Notes under the pieces: generated by a model
Database searches by the model: none
Seen by the model: the letters and a program-made list of their open reading frames with translations, nothing else
What the model was told of the DNA's origin: nothing
Source of the DNA: Diphasiastrum complanatum
Taxonomy: Eukaryota > Streptophyta > Lycopodiopsida > Lycopodiales > Lycopodiaceae
Length of the DNA: 64,000 nucleotides
NCBI GenBank assembly: GCA_029204225.1
Contig: CM055112.1
Location: 21,766,578-21,830,577, forward strand
Reading direction: 5' to 3'
In this document: one piece after another, positions 44,329 through 55,275 of the stretch
How the letters are laid out: each line of letters begins with the position of its first letter
Position numbering within the stretch: the stretch's first letter is position 1
Position numbers and translations under genes: made by a program

Positions 44329-45061
44329 TTGGTTTGCATTTCTTGGAGCCGTGACACAGCAGACATTGACATTTGTACATGATGCAGTTACACACTCACT
44401 TGTTGGCATTGATTCTCAGGGAGACTTCCAGTTGATTACTGGGAAGCAGTTTATTCGCAGCCTGCCGAAGGCTCATTTTGCTGCCTTATTATGTGTTCAG
44501 CGGGCAGTACCAGTTCCTCCAGTTTCTATACCAGCAGCTGTTTCTCAGGTGATTTCTGACTTATTACATCAGTATGCTTTTGTCTTTTCAGAACCTACGA
44601 CGCTACCACCATTACGTGACGTGAACCATCATATTGATTTGCGTCCTGGTTCTGCTCCTCCCTCCCGTCCCCCTTATCGTATGTCTCGATCTGAGCGTGA
44701 TGAGCTTGAGCTCCATATTACTGCCTTGTTAGATCAGGGTCTCATTGTTCCTAGTCACAGCCCTTTTGGTGCTCCTGTTCTCCTTATTAATAAGAAAGAT
44801 GGTACCAAACGCCTTTGTATTGATTACCGTGCTTTAAATAAGTTGACTATTCGTAATCAGTACCCTATTCCACACATGGATGACCTCTTTGACCAGCTCG
44901 GTACCTCTAAAATCTTTTCCAAGATAGACCTTCGTTCTGGATATTACCAAATCAGGATGCACCCTTCTGACGAACATAAGACTGCTTTTCGTACTCATCT
45001 TGATTTATATGAATTTCGTGTGCTTCCTTTTGGTGTTACTAATGGCCCTCCTACGTTCTAG
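44329..45061 (+). pseudogene. Element D RT, N-terminal part
   Basis: After the deletion the frame resumes with [20 protein letters not shown] and runs through [40 protein letters not shown] and [20 protein letters not shown] to [12 protein letters not shown]. It ends in TAG (45059-45061), the same nonsense codon as element C. The protease active site is absent. Confidence 0.92.
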
Positions 45062-46513
45062 AATGTGATGAATAACGTCTTACGTCCGCTTCTTGGTCAT
45101 TGTGTCTTGGTCTATTTTGATGATATTCTTATTTTTAGTCAGTCTCTTGCTGAGCATGTTGCCCATCTTTCCTCGGTCTTTCAGTTACTTGTACACCACC
45201 AGCTATTTGCTAAATGTTCTTTTGCTGTTTCTGAGATCGAGTTTCTTGGGTTTCTTATTTGTAATGGTCACATTCGTCTGGACCCTCATAAGGTTCAGGC
45301 CATCCAGGATTGGCCTATACCTACTGATATTCATCATGTTCGTATGTTTCTTGGGTTAGCCACTCACCTTCGTCGTCCAATTCGTCATTTTGCCACTATC
45401 GCAGCTCCTCTTCATGCACTTTTGAAGAAGTCTAGTACTTTTCTGTGGACTCCTGATTGTCAGACAGCGTTTGATACTCTTCGTCGTGCTGTTGTTGATG
45501 CTGCCGTTATGTGTTTACCACAGTTTGATCAGAAGTTTCTTGTTGAGACTGATGCTAGTAATGTTGGTTTGGGTGCTTTACTTCGCCAGTCACAATGTAT
45601 TATTGCTTATGAGTCGCGTTGTCTTCGCTCTTATGAGCAACGTTATTCTGTGCATGAGAAAGAGCTTCTTGCTATTATCTATGCTCTTAAGAAGTGGCGT
45701 CATTATCTGTATCGAGTCCCATTTGACATCATTACTGATCACCAGTCTTTACGTTATCTGTTTTCTCAACGTGACCTTAGTGATCATCAATTTCGTTGGT
45801 TGCAGTTTTTACAGTCTTTTAATTTCTCCATATTGTATCGTCCTGGTCGTGCTAACACTGCTGTTGATGCATTATCTCGTCTTCCAGCTTTGTTAAATAC
45901 ACTTGTTTCTACTATTCCTCCATGGTTTGATGCCCTACCTGCAGCATACCTTACATGTTCTGATTTTCGTGATGTTTATAGTTCTGCCCCACCTGTTTCG
46001 TCCAGTCCTCATCAGGTTTACTCCATTATTGACAATCGTCTTTATCATTATGATTCTCTTTGTATCCCTAGTTCTTTGGGTATCCGTTCCCAGTTGTTGT
46101 CGGATGCTCATTCCTCTCCTGTTGGGGGTCACTTTGGTTTTCAGAAGTCTTATGCTCGTCTCAAAGACCATTTCTATTGGCCCTCTCTTCGATCTGAGCT
46201 TGCTATACTTATTCGTACCTGCCCTTTTTGTCTTCGTAATAAGTGCTCCCGTGCTAATTCTGCTGGTTTGCTCCATAGTTGGCCTATTCCTCATCGCCAA
46301 TGGACTGATATATCTATGGACTTTATCCTTGGCCTTCCCCATACCCAGCGTGGTCACGATTCATGTATGGTGGTAGTTGACAGGTTCTCGAAACAGGCAC
46401 ATTTTATCCCAGTTCACAGTCCTATCACAGCAGAGCAGTGTGCACGTTTGTTCCTATCAGAGATTTTCCGCCTGCATGGATTTCCTCGTACTATCCTTTT
46501 TGATCGGGGATAG
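45062..46513 (+). pseudogene. Element D RT (catalytic), RNase H and integrase N-terminal part
   Basis: Frame of 482 codons with VYFDDILIF (RT Asp pair, 45110-45130), RNase H LVETDASNVGLGALLRQSQ and ITDHQSLRYLFSQRDLSDHQ, the HHCC-type integrase finger (CPFCLRNKCSRANSAG) and MDFILGLPHTQRGHDSC. It ends FDRG* at 46511-46513 because of an extra G. It is almost identical to 29110-30561 of element C. Confidence 0.93.
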
Positions 46514-47431
46514 TAAGTTTACATCTATATTCTGGACAGAGCTTATGCGTATTTTGGATGTTCAGCTTTTATGGGTTCTGCTTATCATTCTACTTCTGAT
46601 GGGCAGTCTGAGGTCCTTAACAGGATCCTTGAGGATTATTTACGCCATTTTGTTACTCCTTCAGGGAAGGATTGGGATTAGCATTTATGTTTAGCAGAGT
46701 ATAGCTATAATAGCTCTGTTAGTACCAGCACAGGTGTCTCTCCATTTTTATTATCTCATGGCTATGCACCTCTTTTACCTGGCATTCCTCTTCCTCCTGA
46801 GGATACACCTGTTACACTTGCATCTTTTCTATCAGGTGCTCGAGAGCTTATTACTCGGGCCAGTTCTCATTTACAGCATGTTCAGCAGCGTTATCAGACC
46901 TCAGTTGATCGTCACCGGCGCCATGTTGAGTTTCAGCTTGGAGATATGGTTTATCTATGCTTACGGTTTGCACGTCATCATTTTGTCCAGGGCCATGCTT
47001 CTACTGAGAAGCTTGCACCACGTTATTATGGGCCTTATCGCATTGTGGAGGTTCTTAGTCCAGTTACATATCGCTTACAGCTTCTTGCTTCCACACGCGC
47101 CTGTGATGTATTCCATGTCAATTTATTACGTGCTGCTATTGAGGATGACGCTCCTTGTGATGCTGAGTTTCCTACTGCTCCAGAGTTATTTCCATTTTTA
47201 CCTGCTGCTTTATTACAGGTCCGTCTATACCATAGTCGACGCCGCCGGCAGATTCAGTTTTTGGTCCAGTGGGATGGTCGTCCTATTGAGGAGGCCACAT
47301 GGGAGCCTATTGATGTCTTTTATCATACACCATTACTTGCGGATCAGGCTCGTGCTCTTGCTGCACTTGTTGATTCCTCTACATCAGATGTTCCTCTAGT
47401 TGTTGATGCACCAGGGCTTGCTGCTACTTGA
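46514..47431 (+). pseudogene. Element D integrase C-terminal part and chromodomain
   Basis: Continues in another frame with DSKFTSIFWTELMRILDVQL. TAG at 46679-46681 replaces Gln (WD*HLC), as in element C. From 46946 a 161-codon frame holds LRFARHHFVQGHASTEKLAP, FHVNLLRAAIEDDAP and the chromodomain end QIQFLVQWDGRPIEEATWEP, then a stop before the polypurine tract. The chromodomain assigns the element to the chromovirus branch. Confidence 0.92.
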
Positions 47432-47477
47432 TCCGGTTATCTTTTCGGCAGTTGGGTCTTTTTTTTGTGTCGGGGAG

Positions 47478-47927
47478 AGTTATGGACTCGGCTCATTACA
47501 TTCGTCGCGTCCATTTACAGTTACAGTTACTTTACTTTATGCATAAGCAGGCCTTGGGCCCTTATTTATTCATTAGTGACATTCAGACTATATGGTTGGC
47601 CTTTGGCCTTATTATTCATTATTAGGCCATTTGGACATATTACTAGAGAGTGGGGGCCTTCTTGGAGGGCGCACTATTATCCCTCCCAGTTAGGGCCCTA
47701 GCCACTGGAAGCTTCCTTTTAGGGCTTCCTCTTCGCTATAAGTAGGGAAACTGTGTCATTTGTCATTCAGCTGATGATATTGATCTCTCTCTTTAGCCTC
47801 CTTAATCTCTCTCTTTCCTGCTTTCTAGGGTTAAGTCTTGCTTATGTGATGCTTTCATAGCTTAAGTCTTGCTTATGTGATGCTTTCATAGCTTAGCTCT
47901 AGATCAGCTGTGGCTCTATTCGTAACT
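47478..47927 (+). repeat. Element D 3' LTR
   Basis: 450 bp. It carries the same 31-bp tandem duplication (47832-47862 and 47863-47893), here identical in both units. It is preceded by the purine tract GTCGGGGAG (47469-47477), where plus-strand synthesis starts. Confidence 0.96.
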
Positions 47928-47932
47928 ACAGA

Positions 47933-48169
47933 GAACGCCTCTCGGGTCTGAGCACATTTGGGGGCATTGCGAGTCCGACCTACAGGGGGACGCTACGGGA
48001 TCGGCATTTGTATGGTCATCCCCTCTGCGGAGAGGCTCACATTCTCGAGACATATGTTGCTAAGTCAGGTGCTGAGGCCGGTGAGCCATCCACAGATGTC
48101 GCGGACTCTGCTTCCACTGGTGCACCCACTGCCACCGCCACCGCCCCCGCCCCGCCCCCGCCTCCGCAG
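47933..48169 (+). pseudogene. hAT pseudogene 2, segment 2: zinc finger end and Pro/Ala-rich linker
   Basis: Follows element D. NASRV*AHLG completes the finger-like motif. GC-rich sequence encoding either Pro-rich or Ala/Thr-rich residues (GAPTATATAPAPPPPP in one frame) leads up to element E. The same kind of Pro-rich coding resumes at 54444. Confidence 0.5.
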
Positions 48170-48591
48170 TGTAAGATAAAAGAGCCTTCTAGCAAGAGCA
48201 TGCTAGAGAGAGCAAGTCAGGAAGCAAAGGGAAAATCTGAAACTAAGTAGCTCGACTCTCCTCCCACACACTCTTAGTCCCAAAGGGCTGGGTACCTGCC
48301 TAGTTGGCCTCTCCATGAGCTTGCCACTTAGCACTTGCTATCTCGGGTTCGCCCACGTGGCTAGGTAGTCACCTGTACCCACTGACCCCTCGGACCCCCC
48401 TGGGCCCATTACTAGACTCGGGGTACTACGTGGCCTTAACTGTGTACCTAACCCCTCGCTACCAGTTATACTGGTAGCACTGCGGGTCCACTAGCCGTGT
48501 CCCCTGGAACCCTCCTAACCAGTGATGACAACTGGTCGGGTCCCACCTAGCATGGAAGGCTACTCCTTACTGTACTACTGATGCCCTAACA
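48170..48591 (-). repeat. Element E 3' LTR
   Basis: 422 bp, plus-strand start TGTAAGATAAAAGAGCC, end GATGCCCTAACA. It is followed by CTCTTCCCCCCTTAAAAGC, the reverse of a strong polypurine tract. Confidence 0.95.
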
Positions 48592-48602
48592 CTCTTCCCC
48601 CC

Positions 48603-50211
48603 TTAAAAGCTTTCGGCCTCGAAAGTTACTTCTTCGGTAAGGAAGGTAGGATATCTCTTTCGAAGAACATCAGCTCTCTCCCAGGTAGCCTCCTCGGTTG
48701 TCTGATCCTTCCACTTCACGAGATACTCCTTGTAGATCGTATGTCTCGACCTACGATCCCGTGTATCCAGAATTTCTTCTGGCTCATGTGGCAAAGACCT
48801 CAATTCCTCGAAGGGTACCTGGTGGGAAATCACCTGATCTCCGTCCCTGAGCACTCTCTTCAGTCTACTGACATGGAAGACTGGGTACACCTTGGACCCT
48901 TCTGGCAAAGCCAATTTATAAGCCGAGTCTCCAACCCTCTTTAGTACCGCAAATGGTCCACAATATCGAGGAGATAACTTTGGACACTTACCTGTCTGCA
49001 AAGTTTCAGATTTCTCCGGAACTCGCAAATAAACTTCATCTCCTCCTTTAAATACTACTACTCTACGGATTTTATCTGCATAATGTCAAGATCGCGCTTG
49101 CGCCTGTCGGACATTCTCTTTAGCAACCTTTAACATTTCAAACATGTCTAGGAGAAAATCCTTGACCATTTGTATCTGCTCTCTCTCGAGTCCCACTGCC
49201 ATCGGGGCTCAAGGTTGATACCCATACATCATCATGAATGGACTATACCCAATGGTATCATGCGTTGAGCTATTATAGGCAAACTCCAACAATGGAAGAT
49301 ATTCTTCCCAGTTAGATTGTTTCCTACTCACATAAGCTCTCAACATATCTTCTAGGACTTGGTTGACTCTTTCTATTTGACCATCCGTCTGTGGGTGGTC
49401 AGAAGTACCCATTTTTAGCTTAGTTTCTAACTTAAGAGACACGTCTCGCCAAAAATTGCTGGTAAACTTAGGATCTCTATCACTAACAATACTTGATGGA
49501 AGTCCATAGAGCCTATAAATATTTTCTATGAAGAGCCTAGCTAACTCAGGCGCCCTCACTGTAGTCTTAGTCGGGATAAACCTGACCATTTTAGTCAACC
49601 TGTCCACTATTACCCAAATTGAATCGTGGCCTCGATTCGTCTTAGGTAAACTTACAATAAAATCCATACTGATACTTTCCCACTTGCCATCGGGTATCTC
49701 TATTGGCTATAGGAGGCCACCTATCTTAAAGCGTTCCGTCTTATTGGTCTGGCACTTATGGCATTTCAATACGTACTCTTGGACGTCTCTACTCATGCAG
49801 GCCAATAAAATTCCTTCCTTGCTAAGGCATATGTCTTTCTAATACCCGGATGCCCCGCACTAGGACTGTCGTGACTTTCTTCCAAGATTTCGTGCCTAAA
49901 ATCACCGTCCCTAGGTACGCAAACTCTACCCTTGTAAAGAAGGTACCCATCCTCAATAAAAAGTTCTTCCATCGTTGGTCACTATTTCTTTCCTCGGTTG
50001 GCCCGGCCGAGCCACCCGGTGACTCTTGTTCGCTATTTCTTCTTACGGTTGGTCCTTGCTGACCACCCGGCGAATGTTGTGCGACAGCGACAGCTGTATT
50101 TCTTTGAAGTACTTCCTGCCACACACGTGCATAGTGAGAATCTTTCACGCACGTATTTCTCAATGACTCCAAAAAGTCATTGTGGAAGACCGTAAAACTA
50201 AGTGCATGCAA
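48603..50211 (-). pseudogene. Element E integrase and chromodomain
   Basis: Integrase core in a 152-codon frame (49209-49667): MDFIVSLPKTNRGHDSIWVI, then IVSDRDPKFTSNFWRDVSLK and DGQIERVNQVLEDMLRAYVS (Asp, Asp, Glu). The chromodomain frame (48603-49028) contains LSPRYCGPFAVLKRVGDSAY, VYPVFHVSRLKRVL and PEEILDTRDRRSRHTIYKEY followed by LVKWKDQTTEEATWE, a well-kept chromodomain. The segment 49822-50211 lies between RNase H and the integrase finger. Confidence 0.9.
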
Positions 50212-50423
50212 CTCTGGTCTTCTACTAAGGGCATCTGCTACAACATTGTAGCGTCCCTTCCTATAGCGAAGCTAATAGTAAAACTCCTGGAGCAACTCGG
50301 CCTAGCGAGCTTTGCGACCCTTCAACTCGCCCTGCGAAGACAACCATTTGATACTCTCATGATCAAAGACTATCTCAAAACTTGCCCCATACAAGTAGTG
50401 TCGCCACTTCTTGAGGGCATAAA

Positions 50424-51729
50424 CTATAGCATACAGCTCCTTCTCATTGGTGGAATACTTTCGTTGAGCCGCATCCAATTTCTTACTCTCAAATGCAATG
50501 GGTGTCCGTTCTGCAATAGAACCGCACCAGCAGCCTCTTCACTGGCATCTGTCTCAACCACAAATGGCTGAGTAGGATCGGGTAATCTTAAGACAGGATC
50601 TGCAGCTATTGCACATTTCAACCTTTCAAAGCTTCTTTGCTGGGCTTCCCCCCAAGAAAAAGCTTTGCCTTTACCTCTTAGCAAATCCGTCATTGGAGTT
50701 GCTAACTTGGCGTAATCTCAGATGAACTTCCGATAATACCCAGCAACACCTAGGAAGATTTGCAATTCTTCCAAATTACTAGGCATTGGCCACTGTAAAA
50801 TGGCAGCCACTTTATCAGAATCCATACTGATTCCCTCATCCGTGATCACATGCCCCAAGTACTTTACCTTTTCTATGAAAAATTCACATTTTTCTTTCTT
50901 AGCGAAAAGGGAATTCTTTCTTAGCAGTTGGAAGACCTTTTTTAGGCAATTCCTCAGTTTTGCTAAAGACGAGAATATCATCCAAGAAAACTAATACAAA
51001 GTTGCCCAAATAGGGCCTTAGCACATTGTTCGTAAGCCTCATTAACGTGGCTGGAGCATTGGTTAACCCAAAGGGAAGACCCAAAAACTCAAAGTGTCCT
51101 GACCGAGTTCGGAAAGCCGTCTTAAGGGCATCACCTGCACGGATCTGATCCTGATGATATCCCGATCTTAAATCAATTTTAGTGAAAAATTTCGCTTATA
51201 ATAAGTGATCAAAGAGATCATCTATCCTGGGAAGAGGATATCTATCCTTTACCGTGACCTTATTCAGGGCACGATAATCAACACACATGCGCACTGATCC
51301 ATCCTTTTTCTTAACTAAAAGAATCGGTACAGCCCATGGTGACTTACTTGGCTTAATAAAGCCCTTCTTCAGGTAGTCTTCGAGCTGCCACTCGACTTCC
51401 TGAAGCTCTTTGTGACTCATTCTATATGGTGGTTTACTAATAGGTAGAGTTCCTGGAATTAACTCTATAGGATGGTCCACCTCCCTGGCGGGTGGAAGCC
51501 CGTCAAGTAAATTTTCAGGAAATACATCCTGAAACTTGCTAAGCAGTTTTTTAACAGAGCCTTCTCTGTTATGCTCTACTTTACTCTTTCTAGTCTCTAG
51601 CATGTCTAGGCTTTCTTTAAATACTAAAGCATTAATACTAGAATAAAGTAGAAGCAAGTATTGAAGGAAAAACAGATATTGAATCAGAATGCAAAGAACA
51701 GAGAAATACCTGGTCAACGGCCTCAACAC
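50424..51729 (-). pseudogene. Element E RT and RNase H
   Basis: [20 protein letters not shown], then [20 protein letters not shown] and [14 protein letters not shown] precede a stop. [20 protein letters not shown] and [13 protein letters not shown] hold the catalytic Asp pair in a FLDD box. [20 protein letters not shown] and [12 protein letters not shown] follow. RNase H reads FVVETDASEEAAGAVLLQNG. At least four frame breaks. Confidence 0.88.
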
Positions 51730-51741
51730 GAAGAAGTCTCC

Positions 51742-52417
51742 TCAGCTCCAGGGTGCCTCCGGTATACCAAGTTCATTGTATAATTTAATATCTTTGCCAT
51801 TATGTTCAAATGCAATATAGCCCTCTTGGTAATTTCTTATCAAAGACAGTCCCAAATCGTATAACCACTCCTTACCTAGGATGATGTTCGCTATAGCTAA
51901 CTTGATAACCTGAAAATCCAGGCTATCTTCATATTCTCCAATCGTCAAGGGTACCTGACGAATGGCGGAGTCCCAAACGTTTTTCCATTGGCCATTAGCC
52001 ATGGAAACAACGTATCTCCGGTCACCAATAGTGGCCATGAGCCCTAACTTCTTTACCAATGAATAGTTGATAAAGTTATGGCTTGCTCTGTCATCGACAA
52101 GAATACAAACTCTACGACCACCAAGCATCCCATGTAGTCAAAACAGGGTATGCCTCTCGACACTAGGGTCACAAAGGACAGTGGAGACATAGGACTGTGT
52201 CTGCTGATCAAAACTCACCTCAATGGTGCGTAACTTTTTCTCCTGTCCTCCCTTTTGAACACTAGGTCCTTGAGAGCCACCCTTCTTTTCTCCTTCTTGC
52301 CTTCTAGCAAGAAGTGGACACTGGAATCGAGAGTGGTCACTTCCAAGACAATGAAAGCACAATTTTTCATTTTTAGCTTTTTCAAGCTCAGCAGGTGATA
52401 ATTTAAATTTTTTGCTT
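51742..52417 (-). pseudogene. Element E zinc knuckle and protease
   Basis: CFHCLGSDHSRFQC is a CCHC knuckle. Protease follows in another frame: RVCILVDDRASHNFINYSLV, where the active-site triad Asp-Ser/Asp-Gly now reads Asp-Asp-Arg, and LAIANIILGKEWLYDLGLS matches the second conserved protease block. The glycine change would disable it. The frame change between knuckle and protease lies near 52135. Confidence 0.85.
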
Positions 52418-53229
52418 TCACAAATTTATTCTTGTAGTCTCTGAGGGTTCTGTTGTTGCGGACTTACCCTTACGGTCTCTTTCGAGGAGATTGTCATACG
52501 TCTGGGCATACTTAGCTGCCTCCTCGAAAGTCTGAGGTTGCCGAGGTATGACCTCTTTTGCGAAATTTGTGACCAAGCCCCTTAAAAATCCTCTCCTCTT
52601 CTGATAATCATTTATGGGGAGTCTGAGCATGGTCTCTCTATAATTGGACAGATATTGGGTAAGGGTGCGGCTTTCCATCCGGCACTCTTCCCAAAGCCGC
52701 CAATTACGATCTTCCTCATTCTCGGGAAGATGTTCCACCACTTGGAAGACTTGCCTCTCAAAAACAACCTTGTTTCTGTAGGTCTTAAATGATCAGGGGT
52801 GCCTGTGAGATTATGGTAATTTGTCCAGTGAAATAAAAAGGCAGAGACATTGTCTACTGTCCTTTCTTTCTCCTCGCTGCTATAAGTCAAATTTTGCACA
52901 TCCTTCGCGGAGAGTCTCACTCGTTCCGAAGTCAGGGGAACATCTTCCATTGCTTCGGATGGTGTCGGAACCTTAGGTCTTACATCCGGCAATTCCCAAT
53001 GAGTTTCCATCAGGGTGAAAGTCAAACTACCAACCAGCATCTCTCGGAGTTGCTGGAGGGTTTGTTCCAAATGAAACCGATCAGTAATCGACTGGAATCT
53101 TTCCTGGGTTTCAGAGGCAAAACTCCGAAACTCAGAACGAACCATAAACTGGTCGAAAATCGCCTCGTTTGACAGAGGGGATATCGACACTGGAATCTCT
53201 GGAATTTTTTCCGGTCTTTCCGGTTCCAT
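52418..53229 (-). pseudogene. Element E Gag
   Basis: Starts MEPERPEKIPEIPVSISPLS at 53229. A predicted helical stretch (HLEQTLQQLREMLVG) precedes the capsid-like core (VDNVSAFLFHWTNYHNLTGT, then RLFLRGKSSKWW). The frame changes near 52740 into HLPENEEDRNWRLWEECRME and LRGLVTNFAKEVIPRQPQTF. The leader of about 780 bp between Gag and the primer site has no gene. Confidence 0.85.
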
Positions 53230-54005
53230 AATGAAAAAAAGTCAAATTTCAACGTAAAAACCTACCAAGGTCCTCGATAGCAGGTGCTGAGTACGTACTG
53301 GCGTGATTTCCCTGTCTTATAGGTACAGTACCGCCTTCCCACAGCCGACTTTGCTCAGCCTTCAACTGATTTTGACTAAACAGGTCCAAAAAAAGGCCAA
53401 ATTTGAGCCTTTATATCTTCTCAACCGCTGCAAATTCTGGTACAGAATCATTTAAGCCTTCAAGGAGTCTGTCTTGGCTACCAAACAAGCTATTGCGCCT
53501 GATCTGGGCTGTCAACTCACATTCTGACTAAAACTGGTCCAGCGCCTATATTCCAAGGGGGGCAGGTGCAAAATCAATTCAAACGGCCATAGTACCTGGC
53601 TGTGAATGTCTTGAAGACTTTCTTAGGAACAGAGACCCCTATTCCCAAGTTTTTGGAGGATTCTGACGCCTACAGAGACAGCAAGAAGCAAAAAACTTCA
53701 AACAGGCCAGTGCCATCCCTAAAAAACCATTTTTTTGTCAAATTTATGACCTGCAACGCCTTGCTACAGTATGAGGCATGTATCTACCGTATTTTTGGAT
53801 TAGAAAACCGTTGGGACAAGTCCCTTCAAGTTCTGACCAGTCTACAGCAAGTTACGAGCAAAAAACTTCATTTTCTCTCTCTAAAACGGGGCAAATTTTT
53901 TTTGCAAAATCCTCAGATTTGGGCTGGAGATGCAACTCATGCCCAGCAATCCCCTTAGCAAGCAAGAAACAGTGGCATTTCCACTCCCACGATGGCTGGA
54001 AAGCC

Positions 54006-54020
54006 TGCTCTGATACCAAG
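54006..54020 (-). promoter_or_regulatory. Element E primer-binding site
   Basis: Minus strand reads CTTGGTATCAGAGC after the LTR, so the initiator-Met site TGGTATCAGAGC begins two bases from the LTR end. Confidence 0.88.
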
Positions 54021-54443
54021 TGTAAGATAAAACAACCTTCTATCAAGAGCACGCTAGAGAGAGAAAGTCAGGAAGCAAAGGGAAAATCTGAAACTGAGTA
54101 GCTAGACCCTCCTCCCACACACTCTTAGTCCCAAAGGGCTGGGTACCTGACTAGTTGGGCTCTCCATGAGCTTGCCACTTAGCACTTGCTATCTCGGGTT
54201 CGCCCACGTGGCTAGGTAGTCACCTGTACCCACTGACCCCTCGGACCCCACTGGGCCCATTACTAGACTCGGGGTACTACGTGGCCTTAATTGTGTACCT
54301 GACCCCTCGACTACCAGTTATACTGGTAGCACTGTGGGACCACTAGCCGTGTCCCCTGGAACCCTCCTAACCAGTGATGACAACTGGCCGGGTCCCACCA
54401 AACATAGAAGGCTACTCCTTACGGTACTACTGATGCCCTAATA
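54021..54443 (-). repeat. Element E 5' LTR
   Basis: 423 bp, start TGTAAGATAAAACAACC, end GATGCCCTAATA. It differs from the left copy by scattered substitutions. Confidence 0.95.
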
Positions 54444-54863
54444 GCACCCGCCACTGCCTCCGCCTCCGCCACCGCCACCCACACCCCCTCCGCCAATACT
54501 CCCCATGGATCCACAGCCTCCACTGCTGCACCTACGCCTATGCCACCACCTTCAGATATGCACCGTCCGTCCGCATCCTCCGCTTCCGCACCTACACCTA
54601 TGCCACCACCTCCAGATCCGCATCGTCCATCCGCATCCCAGCCATCCACATCCCGAGGCACCAGACAGATGTCCATGTCGGGATCTTTCAGAGAGGGGCA
54701 GCACAGAGAGGCCACCAAGACCATAGCACAGATGTTCTATGACCTGAACCTCCCCTTCATCATGGCCTCATCCCGCATCTTTGGAGAGGCTATCTCGAAA
54801 GTTGCAGTTTGCGGGGCCGAGTACACACCACCCACAGCCGATGTGCTTCGTGGCCTTAACTAT
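54444..54863 (+). pseudogene. hAT pseudogene 2, segment 3: linker repeats and DUF659 start
   Basis: After element E the frame reads two direct repeats of MPPPSDMHRPSASSASAPTP type, then QHREATKTIAQMFYDLNLPF, then IMASSRIFGEAISKVAVCGA and EYTPPTADVLRG. This matches the start of DUF659 in hAT proteins (ISRFFYE.GIPFN.A.S..F..M......G..Y.PP....LR). It is cut off at about 54863 by the truncated LTR of F1, before the catalytic region. Confidence 0.7.
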
Positions 54864-54971
54864 ATTAAACTTGACTTAAGGCACATTTGGCATTTACCAC
54901 ATTTATCTATTACATTTCAAGTATGTCTATAAATAACAAAGTCGCATTGCCCAGGAATAGTAATTCTAACA
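54864..54971 (-). repeat. F1 3' LTR, truncated
   Basis: Only the first 108 bp of the LTR remain (ending TAATTCTAACA on the plus strand at 54971). The rest is replaced by hAT pseudogene 2 sequence. The adjacent CCCTCCCTCA (54972-54981) is the reverse of the polypurine tract TGAGGGAGGG. Confidence 0.88.
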
Positions 54972-55275
54972 CCCTCCCTCAATGACAGCTTTGTTAGAGG
55001 TGGCATTGCCCACGAATAGTAATTCCATCACCCTTGAGCCAAACATCCACTAGAATCTGCAAAACAAATTGCTCACTGCATCATGTCCAAGAGCTATGCC
55101 AAGGATAATATCCTTCCCTGAAACTGCAAATGCATCCGCAAACTGCCTCATATTGAAAATATCACCTTACTTCTGAATCCAAGGAACCATCTTCTAGGAT
55201 ACCTATTCCAAGTTTAGCAATCCTGCAACAACTTTCTGAACCCCATAGAAGATAAAGTACATGCGCACAAACTTA

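Larger units (their letters stand above)
42048..47927 (+). mobile_element. Ty3/gypsy element D (5.9 kb)
   Basis: LTRs 42048-42496 and 47478-47927 are flanked by a perfect ACAGA target duplication (42043-42047 and 47928-47932). Termini are AGTTA...TAACT. Primer-binding site and polypurine tract are both adjacent to the LTRs. Gag-pol is nearly full length, but a deletion removes the protease active site, and it carries the same RT and integrase lesions as element C. It is inserted in the zinc-finger region of hAT pseudogene 2. The two LTRs are very similar, suggesting a fairly recent insertion. Confidence 0.95.
48170..54443 (-). mobile_element. Ty3/gypsy element E, chromovirus of a second family (6.3 kb)
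   Basis: LTRs 48170-48591 and 54021-54443 have canonical TG...CA ends (TGTAAGATAAAA...CCTAACA; the right copy ends TAATA by mutation). A PBS lies at 54007-54019 and a purine tract at 48592-48607. The interior has Gag, protease, RT, RNase H, integrase and chromodomain in order, with stops and frame changes. No clean target duplication: CGCAG on the left and GCACC on the right, inside a Pro/Ala-coding GC repeat of hAT pseudogene 2. LTR and protein sequences are unlike A-D. Confidence 0.93.

Noticed and set aside
48165-54448. A target duplication for element E
   Set aside because: CGCAG and GCACC do not match. The GC-rich repeat around the site makes short partial matches meaningless.
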